From: Sphaerolaimus hirsutus
Lineage: Eukaryota > Nematoda > Chromadorea > Monhysterida > Sphaerolaimidae
Direction: 5' to 3'
Length of the DNA stretch: 64,000 nt
Assembly (NCBI GenBank): GCA_964036195.1
Contig: OZ038452.1
Span: forward strand, 28,531,785 to 28,595,784
This document shows positions 30,793 to 41,549 of this stretch, one piece after another; position 1 is the first letter of the stretch; every line of letters starts with the position of its first letter. The translations under genes were made by a program, and so were the position numbers. The notes under the pieces are model-generated. The model saw only the letters and a program-made list of their open reading frames with translations, did not search any database and had not been told where the DNA came from.

Positions 30793-33700
30793 CACAGAGT
30801 GAGCACCGACCGGCTGTGCCCTGACGGGAGCCACGTGTCTGGCGCCGCCGAAGAAGTCGGTCACTCGCACCCGGTCCACTCGTCTGCGGAACAGATCCTC
30901 CCGCACGCCCACAGTTGAGATGCACTTGGAACGGGGGCACGCCGCGAACTGCGAATTAAATGTCAACTCAATTGTGAACTGCGCCTGTGATTATCGAAAT
31001 ACCGCAAATCCTCGAAGACCCCCCTCGATTAACTCCCCCCTTGAATAAGTCCCCCCTGCTGGCGGGGTGAGGAATAAATAACTCCCCCCTCTTAAAAGCT
31101 CCTCCCTGTGATGAAAAAAAGTACAATACAAAACTATAAAATAATAGTAGCGTATGCCAGCGACAGCAGATACATAATGTGTATGCAGTGTATACACATT
31201 GTTTTGTTGTTGTTGGACAGTGAAATACCTGAATTACACAAGTTTACATACTGCATCCATACAATGAATTAAGTCCAAGTTTTCTGAGCAAATAATAACT
31301 CCCCCTCGAATAACTCCCCCCCCCCGTGAATAACTCCCCCCTCCAAAAATTCTGACGAAAAAATAACTCCCCTGGGGTCTTATTCGAGAATTTAGGGTAG
31401 ATGAGTTTACCATCGGCAACTATTATTTTTATATGATAGGTATCGATACGAAGAGTGAAAGAGTAAAAATGTTCAGTGAAATTATGGTAATGTTAACATG
31501 GTTTTTTCACGATATTTTCAAATTTCTGATTTGGAAATGTTCGTTGCTATGTTGTGAAAAGTTCTATCTTTTTCCCTTCATTGCGAAAAATTTGTGTTTT
31601 TGTTAGGTAAAAATACCGGTATTTCCTCTTTTGTTGTGAGTTTTTCAAGCAGCAGGTTTTTTAGACCATTTTATGCCTTGAGTTTTTCAAGCGACAGTTT
31701 TTTAGAATACCGTATTACCTCGAAATACCCCCATGGGGGTTTATTATTTCGCCAGCAAAATTTGAGGGGGGGGGTTAATTCGAGGGGGGGTTAATTCGAG
31801 GGGGGGTTTATTATTTCGTCAGAAATTTTCGTAAGGATCGTAGTAAATAGTAGGCATTTGCGTACCCAAAATAGGTAATAAATGTGTCCAAACAGGATAT
31901 ATTTGGACTTAAAAACGTAGATAGCTACACAAACTACTCTATGTGTAGCTGCAATGCAAATTAACAGTAATATACATCATGTACATTGCGTACATGACGT
32001 ATTTATTATGTACATGACGTACATCATTCCGAAGGGGGGGGGGTATTTCGAGGGGGGGGGGGTTTATTATTTCCCCAGCCCATTTTGAGGGGGGGTTAAT
32101 TCGAGGGGGGGGGGGTTAATTCAAGGGGGGGATAATTCGAGGTAATACGGTAGTTTCTGCCTACAGTTTTCATAAAAAAGTGCGTGATTTTCGATATTTT
32201 GTTTGTTTTGCTGTTGTTATTTTGCCAAAACTCCTGCTAGCTAGACTATCGTTTATGTTCTCCAAAAACACTGTTTATCAGTTTTTTATGTTTTTTTTTA
32301 TCAGTAAACTTTGAAAAATGACAATAAACTGACATATTCCTTCATGGTGCGCTCGGTGTTTGGCTGGACGAACGTTTCCAGGAACTCCAACGTGTAGAAC
32401 GTGTACCTGCGAACACAAACCACTGTGAACAGATCAAATTGCCGCCACAAGTACACGATCACCCTGATCCCCCCATAGATAGTCACGATTTCCAAGCTGC
32501 CAAATAATAAAAAATAGCAACATTTTTTTTTTGCAAACAAACACGGAACTAGGGTTGGCCGATGTTTTTTAAAAACGTTTTTTATTAAACAAAACGTTTT
32601 TTTTTAAACATGACGTCCAAAATGATTTTTTTTAAAAAAACATCGACCGAAATTTTTAGTACTAAGCACAAGGTATTTTGCAAAATAGCGCGCAATTTCA
32701 CACACAAATTGACATTGGTGGTTGTTTTCATTGGTTTTGTGGCATTTTTAGTATCAAAGTATCCATTCATATATGCTACCATGGGTTAATAAGCCGTCAT
32801 ATGTCTGTGTAGTATATAATATTGAGGTAATGTGCTTCCATGTACCTCCACAGTGTGTAACTTCACTCCCAAAGTAACAACCTCCTTTTATAATTTTGTT
32901 TCATCACTATTCCGTGCCAAACTTTACCTGAAGTCACAAACAGGGTTGGTTTTATAAAAATTCATTTTAGTAAAATTGTATAAAAATTGTATAAAAATTT
33001 TATTTTATTTTTATTTTATTCTTGTTTCATTTTATTTTATTTTATTTTATTCCCAAAAGTCATTAATAAAATAAAATGACACATTTTACAAAAATTTTAC
33101 AAAAATTTTACAAAAAATCAGAATCATGCATGCAAAGCCAGAAAAATGTTATAATTAGACAGACCTATACATGAAAAACCTGTGACAAAATTTTCCCTTA
33201 CTTTTCAAAAGTTGCATGCAGTATGTATGTCATGCAAAGTGTAAATTGTGTATCCAAATTTTGTGTTTTTGTATCCATAGAATGTTTTGCATCCAAATCT
33301 TATGTTTTTATATCCAAATTATCACATAAGATTTGGATTCAACAACAACATAATTTGGATACAAAACATAAGATTTAGAAATAAAACATAAGATTTGGAC
33401 ACAATTTGCTTGATGATTGATACTTTAATTTTTACATGTCATGACAATTTACACTTTACTTTACATTTGTCATGACAATTGACACTTTGCATGACATTTG
33501 ACACTTTACAATGCTTGGGACTGCCCCCGGATCCGTGAAGAAACAGGTACAACCTCAAGCATTGAGATAACATTTTACAAAAAAGAAAAAAATTTATACA
33601 ATTTTACAAAAAAAAACGAATTTTTATACAATTTTACAAAAATTTTACAAAAATTTGAATTTTTATACAATTTTTATTTTTATTCTTAAATTTTCCATTT

Positions 33701-35867
33701 TATTTTATTTTATTTTATTCTTGAATGTTCCATTTTTATTTTATTTTTATTTTTTTCTGAGATTTTGCCAACCCTGGTCACAAACATTCGACTATAAGGC
33801 GATATACGAACGTATCGACAAAAAATAGATATTTTTGACACAAATCACCACTTATAATGCTATCCCATGGCTCAACAGCCATTATATGGTCATTTATCAC
33901 ATCACAGAGTATTGCCACTGTCTGATATACCTATATATGTTGACACAAGGTCATATCTGGGAGCTTTTTAAAAAAAACGTTGTTTTTTTAAAAACATCGA
34001 GTTAAAAAAACGTTTTTACAGTAATATTTATTTCGCATGGAAGTAATTCAACATTAAAAAGTGCTTTATTCTGAAAACGTTGTTCAGGCGCATTGATAAG
34101 TTTTCATGCCGGCCTTGTATTCACGCTATATTTGTTTGAACACTACAGCTTCCTTTGCAGCATGATTGAACACGTTCGCATTTGAACTTTGAATTGGGAC
34201 GGGGACCAGGAGCTATTCGGTGCCCCTGGCCCAGTGTCCAGTGCCAAAGCAAAGAGCCGGGGGCGCACCTGTCGATGACGTAGACGCCGATGAGGGGGTC
34301 GACGTGGTGGCTGAGCGAGTCCTCGCCCACGAGCGCGCTGCCGGTGCCCAGCACGTTGGGCGAGTACAGCAGCTGGTACATGGACGCCGCCTGGCACGTG
34401 TCCGCGATCACCAGCACCTCGTGGTACCTGCGCCACGCCACGCACAATGCACCCTTGCTCTCCCACGGCCGCACATTCGATTGGGCAAGTAAAAAGAAAC
34501 AAACAAACATGCATCAAAAATGCAGCACCTAAAAATGCAGCACCAAAAAATGCAGCACTTTTTTCAACCTAGCTTATTACAAAACGTCGTTTTTTTAATC
34601 CCCACTATAGAACGAATATAGTGACAGAAAGACGTCAGAAAAATGCGTCGAGAGCCAATGGCGCCATTCCATCACTTAACAGACTGACCTATTTTTGGCC
34701 CACATGGTTGCAATGGCGTCGGCCAAATCGACGCTGGTTACTTCCTCTGCATCTTGAAACTTGAGGAAACCGTCCCCACCGTGACCTGAACGATGCGGTA
34801 CGGTACGGTACGGAAAATTACTCTATTGTCTTACGGTACAGTGAACTTCCTGATCGGTTTTACGGTATACTCCGCCGACCGCAGTATATACACTTTATAT
34901 AGTTCTGAACAGGGACGTACGCAGGGACGATTTTTGAGCGGGGGGGGGGGGGCGGATTGTTTACGGAGCCCGGCGAACGGGGGGGGCGGCGCCCCCACCT
35001 AAAATTTGGCCCTATAGTAAAGGAATGGCGCCATGGCAGTATTGGCGTTGGCGCTGGCGCCAACGTATACTCTATAGGTACCGATTTAGACCTATATATA
35101 CGACTAAGACCATGTTGGACACTTTTATAGGCTCCTGAAAATACACATGAAACAATCGGGTTGGGATTTGCGCGCTTGCGCGCAAAACTTTTTGAAAGTG
35201 CCTACAAAATCGCTTTAGAAAAGTGCCATTCCAGGCGAAATTTTATGTCCGGCCCGGGAACGGGGGGGGGGGGCGGCCGCCCCCCCCTGCGTACGTCCTT
35301 GGTTCTGAACGAAACACGTCATCACTGAGCAAAGAATATTGTTCCAAAAAAATATTTAAAAAACGTTTGCATGCAGGATTACCTCAACTTTAACAAATTG
35401 TCTTTTTGTGAATGTGGTTGCACACAACACTAGTGTTGCGTATAACATAAAAAATATGTGCACATGTTAACTCTGTTGGCGGCTTACAACAAAGTAAATT
35501 TTGTCAAACTATGGACACATTTTCAGCTGCGTATTACCCACACAGACCACTTTCATCGATAAAAAAAAATTCAAAAACTTTTAAAATTTGAAAAGGTTTC
35601 TAATTTTTGTATGCCGTCGTTACACATACCGAAACAAGATACATCCGTTTAACACTCAAACACAAAAAGAAAACCACCTGTCATGTAGAGCAATATGTTG
35701 CTTTTGTGGTCAGTTAGCAACCGTTTGCTTCTGGGGGGTGTCACTTGGCAACCTGCCAGTTAGCAAGCGGATAAAATTCTCGACTGTCACTTCGTAACCG
35801 CGGTAATCCACCTCCACCTCTTCGCCATACAAATTGATCGACTGATCGCGATTGTTGAAAACGGTGC
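30787..35867 (-). CDS. PIGK: GPI-anchor transamidase catalytic subunit (PIGK/GPI8), N-terminus missing, apparent frameshift
   Basis: PIGK is the caspase-like cysteine protease of the ER GPI transamidase; it cleaves the C-terminal signal of precursors so that GPI can be attached. Exons: 35,867-35,678, 34,785-34,689, 34,427-34,269, 32,406-32,334 and 30,948-30,787. The first encodes [20 protein letters not shown]; the second has the catalytic histidine in [10 protein letters not shown] (34,783-34,781); the third has the catalytic cysteine in [10 protein letters not shown] (34,396-34,394) and [11 protein letters not shown]; the fourth [10 protein letters not shown]; the fifth CPRSKCIS and [10 protein letters not shown]. 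Junctions agree in phase except that the first exon is one base too long: a run of six C (35,733-35,738) breaks the frame, and five would restore the family match. The N-terminal third lies beyond the gap at 36,506. The stop lies in a transposon end, and no C-terminal membrane segment is seen. Confidence 0.92.
31002..31398. mobile_element. CCGCAAATCCTCG element in a PIGK intron
   Basis: The left end CCGCAAATCCTCGAAGACC and right end CTTATTCGAGAATTTAGGG are diverged inverted repeats. The interior has AACTCCCCC repeats and TACATAATGTGTATGCAGTG shared with 48,559-48,969. It lies 54 bases upstream of the acceptor of the last PIGK exon. Confidence 0.75.
31710..32150. mobile_element. CCGTATTACCTCG element in a PIGK intron
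   Basis: The ends CCGTATTACCTCGAAATACC and TTCGAGGTAATACGG are TA-flanked. The interior (GGATCGTAGTAAATAGTAGG, CAGGATATATTTGGAC) is nearly the same as in 53,044-53,440 and, inverted, 18,856-19,164, defining a subfamily separate from the CGTCGAAAA type. Confidence 0.85.
32550..34017. mobile_element. TAGGGTTGG-type AT-rich element in a PIGK intron, interrupted
   Basis: The left end TAGGGTTGGCCGATG is followed by poly-T/A (TTTTTTAAAAACGTTTTTT), answered near 33,970-34,017 by the complementary arm. The right terminal bases are not clear. The interior shares a segment with 8,014-8,468. An 836-bp element is nested at 32,941-33,776. Confidence 0.65.
32941..33776. mobile_element. 836-bp hAT-like element with CAGGGTTGG ends, nested
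   Basis: It starts CAGGGTTGGTTTTAT and ends GCCAACCCTG, flanked by a perfect 8-bp duplication GTCACAAA (32,933-32,940 and 33,777-33,784). The arms are TTTTATTTTATT and TTTACAAAAATTTT repeats; the middle has ATCCAAATCTTATG motifs in both directions and a TGTCATGACAATTGACACTT segment at 33,430-33,545. Confidence 0.92.
34910..35301. mobile_element. hAT-like MITE with CARGGACGTA ends, copy C, in a PIGK intron
   Basis: The ends CAGGGACGTACGCAGG and CTGCGTACGTCCTTG are flanked by a perfect 8-bp duplication GTTCTGAA (34,902-34,909 and 35,302-35,309). It is in the opposite orientation to the copy at 1,594, with matching inner words (GCCGGGCTCCG inverted). Confidence 0.92.
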
Positions 35868-35998
35868 CTGCGAAAATAGGCACTGATGCTTAATTCGCAA
35901 ATATTGTGCATTCTGGTGTCAACTCCAGACCCTATAAAGTGTCAAATGTTCGGTAAAATTTTTTGTCATTTTCCAGGGCATTTTACATGACTATAGAC

Positions 35999-36505
35999 CA
36001 GGGGTTTTGTAGATTTGGACCCCCGCGGGGGGTTCATATAGATAGCAAATCGCACCTCCGGAGGATAGATAGCTGAAAAATTTTCTGGGGGGGTTGGGGG
36101 GTTTGGGGGGGGGGGGGTTGTGGTGGTTCGATATATAGGCTTTTTCGGGGCATAGAAGGAAGAAAAGTAAGGACAAAGGGGGGTTCGCGGGGGTTCAAAA
36201 GTAAGGACATACAGTACTAAAAATAGCTGAAAATAGGCAGTTAGATGCATGAACTAATGATTTTGGAGGTGAAAATCTATATAAAGGTATGAAAAATAGC
36301 GATTTCGAGCGAAAATAAGGGTATAGGTTCTCAAAAATCGCTCGAGGTGGTAGATAGCTGGCCGATTTGCGGGGGGGGGGGGGGGTTGGGGGATAGTAGC
36401 CAAAAAATTTGCTCCGGGATAGATAGATAGTTGAGCGGGCCTCCGGGATAGATGGAAAGCTGGCGGATTTGGGAGGGGGTAACCCCCCCTACACATTGCA
36501 CCTAG
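35999..36505. mobile_element. TCTATC-core hAT-like element running into the gap
   Basis: It starts CAGGGGTTTTG and carries two GATAGATAGNT blocks and long G runs like the copy at 7,092-7,585. The right end lies at the assembly gap, as expected for a hard-to-assemble G/C homopolymer repeat. Confidence 0.75.
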
Positions 36506-36705
36506 NNNNNNNNNNNNNNNNNNNNNNNNNNNNNNNNNNNNNNNNNNNNNNNNNNNNNNNNNNNNNNNNNNNNNNNNNNNNNNNNNNNNNNNNNNNNNNN
36601 NNNNNNNNNNNNNNNNNNNNNNNNNNNNNNNNNNNNNNNNNNNNNNNNNNNNNNNNNNNNNNNNNNNNNNNNNNNNNNNNNNNNNNNNNNNNNNNNNNNN
36701 NNNNN
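36506..36705. other. Assembly gap, 200 N
   Basis: Exactly 200 unknown bases, which looks like a placeholder of arbitrary size rather than a measured gap. The N-terminal exons of PIGK could lie in or beyond it. Confidence 0.99.
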
Positions 36706-37253
36706 TCTCACTTTTCCTGGGTACAAAATTGGAAAATAAATATTCGCTTTTACATTTTCTCTGAGTAAAAATATGGGTATTTATGTTTACTCACCTTTTA
36801 CGCAGTATTTACGTTTACATTTAAAAAGTACAGTTATTTTATATCAACTCTGATAGCCAGCGCATTTCCCATGATGCAAGTAAAGCCATAATCAATTTCT
36901 TGTGAATACAATTTGCATTTGAATCGAAGTGGAAATGCATTTTTGGTAGATGATATAACGTTGGGGATACCGTAATACCTCCAATTGTTAGGTATACCCT
37001 ACAATAAGTAATGTAGGGTGTAGCGATTTTAGACTTTTTGAATAGGTATGACAACAATGATAGACATCCCTCCAATAAGGGTAATAGCTGGCAGTATGCC
37101 AGAAATGGAAAAAATCGGTAAAAAACAGTGAACAAACATGGTTGACCAACATGAAAATGGTGCCGAACAAAGACAACTAGTGTCAACTTGTATATGTCTT
37201 AAGTCCAATTCAGAGCATATGACAAATGAACGTTTTACGACAAATTGCAATTA

Positions 37254-37661
37254 TGCTGCGATTACAGCTCAGGCGTAACATTGATTTTGGGTGGCAAATT
37301 AATTACAGATGAATGGATAAAGATACGACATTGTTATTTCAGTCAAAGAAAGCTTAGATGCAGACGTTACTTGTGTCCAAAGCTCATGAGTTTATTTTAA
37401 TCGTACTGGGAGTTATGAATTTTAGCACAATTTTTTCAATTATGCGCTGTAAGTTGCTTAAAATTAGGGCGTAAATGAAATTTTTTTGCCAAAATTCATA
37501 ACTTCTAGTACAATAAAAATAAACTGATGAGCTCTGGACACAAGCAACATCTGCATGTGCGCTTTCTTTGACTGAAATTACAATGCCATATCTTTATCCA
37601 TTCATCTGTAATTAATTTTACTCCAAAAAATCAATTTTACGCTTGAGCTGTAATCGCAGCA
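37254..37661. mobile_element. TGCTGCGATTACAGC element, copy B
   Basis: The ends TGCTGCGATTACAGCTCAGG and GAGCTGTAATCGCAGCA are flanked by TTA. The paired arms keep GGATAAAGATACG and CCAAAGCTCATGAGTTTATT. It is similar along its whole length to the copy at 17,461. Confidence 0.86.
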
Positions 37662-40017
37662 TTACAGAATAACTCTCAAAGATATCAACCAAATACCATG
37701 TTGAAAGCACACTAACCGATAAGGTCAAAAAATCTCTAAAATCTCCAAGGTCCAGTAGTTCTCTAGATATAATTTTACTTTAAAATTTCACTATAGTTGT
37801 TGCAATTTCAATGACAAATGCTGTCGAAAAATTGTTTTATTTTGAAAATAAAATATGTTCTTAGAAAACTAAAAAACCTTAGAAAATTTGTTGGCAATGT
37901 TCCAAAGCACAGTAAACCTCGCAGCGCCCTCACCCACGACTAAGTGTGTGTATTGTGTTTGTGAGCTACACACTGGGCATTTGTAATTACTGTATTGTTG
38001 AGTACTCAATAAATAGCACTCAGACCTGTCGCTCAAACTATCTCATGTGGAGATCGGTAAAAATTTTGTTTCCCTACAGTAATAAACCGGTAAATATTTA
38101 TATTGCTGTGCTGAGCCTGTTGCACTGGTGCCAAAACTGGTGCCAAATTGTTGCACTGGTGCCAAAACCGAACCCTGTAAAATGCCGTGCAAAATGTCAA
38201 ACACAAAGTATCAAAAGTCGTGTAAAATGTCCTGGAAAATGGCAAACTTATGTTTATGTGAAATTTGACATATTACAGGGTATTTTACAGGGTCTGGGAG
38301 TGCCTCCTGGTGTGGTCGCTGATGCCATTTTATGCAATTTTAGTTCAGGCGTTTGGGCCATTTGGCCGAGAGTTTACAATTCACATTTACCTATTTATAA
38401 TTACATAGCATAATGACATATGTTTTGGCATGTAAAACAGAATATCTTAGATGAAAACTGGACGTCTGGAAGCATGTAAACTGTTTGGGCTGAAAAGTGA
38501 AACACTCTCAGCGTAGGGCATTTTGATGGCTGCATGGCATCGTGCAACCCCGCACAGTGCAACTCCTATTTACCCTTTCACTTCATGCACATCAAAGATG
38601 ATGTGTATGAAGTGAAGGGTAAATACATATGTATGTGGGTAGATAAATGCATATTGTATCTTTATAAATTACAGTGATTGAACTCATGTTAGATCAAAGT
38701 TATTAGGCAGCTACCTAACTACCTAAATTGGGTGTCGTTTTCTGTCTTGTAATGTAAATTGAACTGAATCCAAATAGGTAACATGTTTGTAGATATTTGA
38801 TACTCTTGTCTTGGAAAGTGACACGGTAAAATACCGGTTCTGTTGACACGGAGTATTCTGTTACTTACAACATGTCACGCAGATCAGTGATCGAAACCAC
38901 TTTTAACTTAATTAGACACAATTCCACAAGCACAACCACGAATTTCACTTAACCATATATCCGCGAAAAAGACCCCACTCCTTGAATAACCCCCCCCCTG
39001 GAAAAACTCTGACGAAAAGATAACTTCCCTGGGGTCTTATTCGAGGAAATACGACACTTCAAATTTCAAGTTTGAAAACGACTTAAATATAACTTAACTT
39101 GTCACTTTTTATTGTGGTTCCAGCACTTTTTGATTGGCCGGTGCCGTCACCATAAAAATTATTTGTCCCCCTCCTACGTAACAAGCCCATACACAAAAAT
39201 GAATTTGCTTGCACCTGCACAATCGCTCATGTGTAACGATTGCAAAACTACCTACCTATCTGGAAAAATTATTGAATTTTGCTTAAAAAGTGTTTTTTTC
39301 CTTCTAAAATGACTTCTCGAATGTTTTCCAAAAAATAATTATCAAATATTGAAGTTTTTTTTTTCTGTTACTTTCATTTCGAATTTTATTTTTTTTTGGA
39401 ATACTCTTCGAATGTTAGGAGATTTCCACTAAGTTATTGCATCTTCCAATTTTACTGGTTGATTTTGAATAGATCTTTATGTTTTGGGGAGTGTATGTGT
39501 GTGAAATCAGAGTTGTTATAAGTACTGAACTCTTTCAAAACTACCCGTACTGGTAAATACTTTCATTTTTTACCCATGCCCATGTTTTGGTGCGTATATT
39601 CAAGCGAAAAAATTCGTAAAAAACCCTTTTCAGATATAATAATTTTCGAATTAAAAATATTTTCACTGTTTTTTTTCATGTGTGAAATTTCTCCGTAAAC
39701 TCATTTAAAAAAATTCGAAAATTCGAAAATATTTTCGAATTTTGAAATCTTTGTTCGCTATCGTCACTCACGTGTTATGTATGTACATTGCACTTTGCTT
39801 GGTAATCAAACATTACATAAATTCTCTTACATTTTTATGAAATTATTTAGCTTGAAACCTATAACGACAGAATTACTTCTTTCTTTGCTCAGTGGTTTAC
39901 ATTGATCCGGGTATATCGACATGTATAATCCGGCAAAATAGCACTAAATGTAATTGTTATTTTACTGAGTGCAATCCAGATGTAATTACACATTAAACCC
40001 TGAATCAATCTTAAATA
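37662..40017. other. Stretch without a supported gene
   Basis: About 38,150-38,320 holds the TGTAAAATGTC-type fold-back family (complete at 60,498-60,688). About 38,955-39,053 is a short AATCCTCGAATAAG-like remnant. A CAGAGTTG left end occurs near 39,504, and TTCGAA-rich sequence fills 39,590-39,760. Frames such as 37,946-38,413 run through these repeats and match no family. Confidence 0.5.
38571..38626. repeat. Compact hairpin with about 25-base arms
   Basis: TTTACCCTTTCACTTCATGC is followed, after a few bases, by its complement GTATGAAGTGAAGGGTAAA; the centre CACATCAAAGATGATGTG closes the loop. The whole hairpin is about 56 bases, with one or two mismatches. It is not bounded by any element I recognise. 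Confidence 0.75.
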
Positions 40018-40489
40018 CCGTATTTCCTCGAAATACCCCCCTCGAAATACCCCCCCTCGAAATACCACCCCCTCGAAATACCCCCCCCCCTCGAAATACC
40101 CCCCTCGAAATGGACACTATGAACTTATAAACCCCCCCCTCGAAATACCCCCCCCCAAATAAAGTGTATAGAGAACGTAAATGACAAAGGCTGCGGTTTG
40201 TCATCTGGGTAATGCAGAACACACGTTAAAAACGATGACTCTGTTATGTGATAACAGTGTTTGTACGTCTACACACTTGTACAAGTCTTTAGAGTCTTAT
40301 AAATGGCGATTTTGTTGCATCTTTCGACGTCTGTGCACGTTTCAGACGACAATTTAGTACTGGGATTTCAAAAAATTTCTGGCGAAATAATAAACCCCCC
40401 CTCGAAATACCCGCCCCCTCGTTTAACCCCTCCTCAAAATTCTCACTCTGAAAAAATAAACCCCCCGGGGGTATTTCGAGGAAATACGG
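40018..40489. mobile_element. CCGTATTTCCTCG element, complete copy
   Basis: The ends CCGTATTTCCTCGAAATACC and TTTCGAGGAAATACGG are TA-flanked. The interior runs opposite to the copies at 28,121 and 41,827 (CTTATAAATGGCGATTTTGT) and is very similar to them, so this is a young subfamily. Confidence 0.87.
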
Positions 40490-40792
40490 TACATGCATCC
40501 AGAGCAGAAATGTAACACACTTCAGAAGTCTTAAAATGCACGCACGCATGTCTTAAAATTTTATTTTGCACTGATATGCTATACAATGAAATCTACCATA
40601 TCCCATCATAATAATGAACAAAAAAATTTACTCGATATTTTCCCAAGTAAAATACATAAATATTTTTGAATATAGTTTTTTTTTGTATATATTGATACAG
40701 TCATGGTGCACGAAATTATTATAAAATTGAGTAGGTGAAACATTTACTACATTCTTCATTCCACCAAGGCCGCAATGTATTTAAATAAAATA

Positions 40793-41009
40793 CCGTATTC
40801 CCTCGAATAAACACTCCCAGGTGAACTGGGAAAAATAACCCTCCCTCGAAAAGGATCTTTTGCCTGGAGTGATTTGGAAAAATCTGTTAAGCGTCACTTC
40901 TACCCTTTGTGCTGGGGGATTATTCAAGGGGACCATTTCTCATCACTCAACTGACATGGAAAATTGTTAGTGGAGTACTATTCAAGGGGTACTAATCTGG
41001 GGTATACGG
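40793..41009. mobile_element. CCGTATTCCCTCGAATAA element, short variant
   Basis: The left end CCGTATTCCCTCGAATAAAC and right end TCTGGGGTATACGG are flanked by TA. The interior is about 180 bases and unlike the longer members. A related decayed stretch lies at about 41,110-41,305. Confidence 0.65.
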
Positions 41010-41549
41010 TACGTACAGCCATGTACCGACCGCACACTTAACAATGATTCCTACCATATCACTTCTGAACAAAAAACAATTCTGACTTGATTCTTAAAAA
41101 TATGGTATGGTAACACTGAGGGGGGTATTTCGGGGGGAGGGGGGTATTTCGGGGGGGGGGGGTATTTCGAGTTACTGTATATTCTTTCAGATGTGGAGAT
41201 AGTTCACGGAACAAACATAACAAATCGCAATAAAATTCTCGAATAAGCCCCCGAAAGTTGCTGGCGAAGTAATGGACCCCGTGGGGGCATTTCAGGGAAT
41301 ACGGTATGAGCACACATGAACTTCCCTTTCGTTAAAGTAAGCAATCAAATTAATTGGGTGTGCCAATAGCATAGAATTGACTGTATCCTATAATTAAACA
41401 AGAAGACATCTAGCCAATCAACATGGCTCTTCAGACTGTGTTCGCAAGTGGTTGATGCCGGGGCTGTCGCTCGAGAACAAGTTGTCCATGTACATGCGTA
41501 TTTACATGAATGTTGAGAAATAAATGTGAAAGATGTCGAGAATAATATA

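Noticed and set aside
29923-30948. Joining the last PIGK exon to the two unidentified exons at 29,504-30,061 as one gene.
   Set aside because: Available donors in the PIGK exon are in phase 0 or 1 whereas the next exon needs phase 2, and the sequence is unlike the PIGK C-terminus.
41418-41489. Minus-strand short ORF MDNLFSSDSPGINHLRTQ.
   Set aside because: Only 23 codons, no clear donor and no partner exon.
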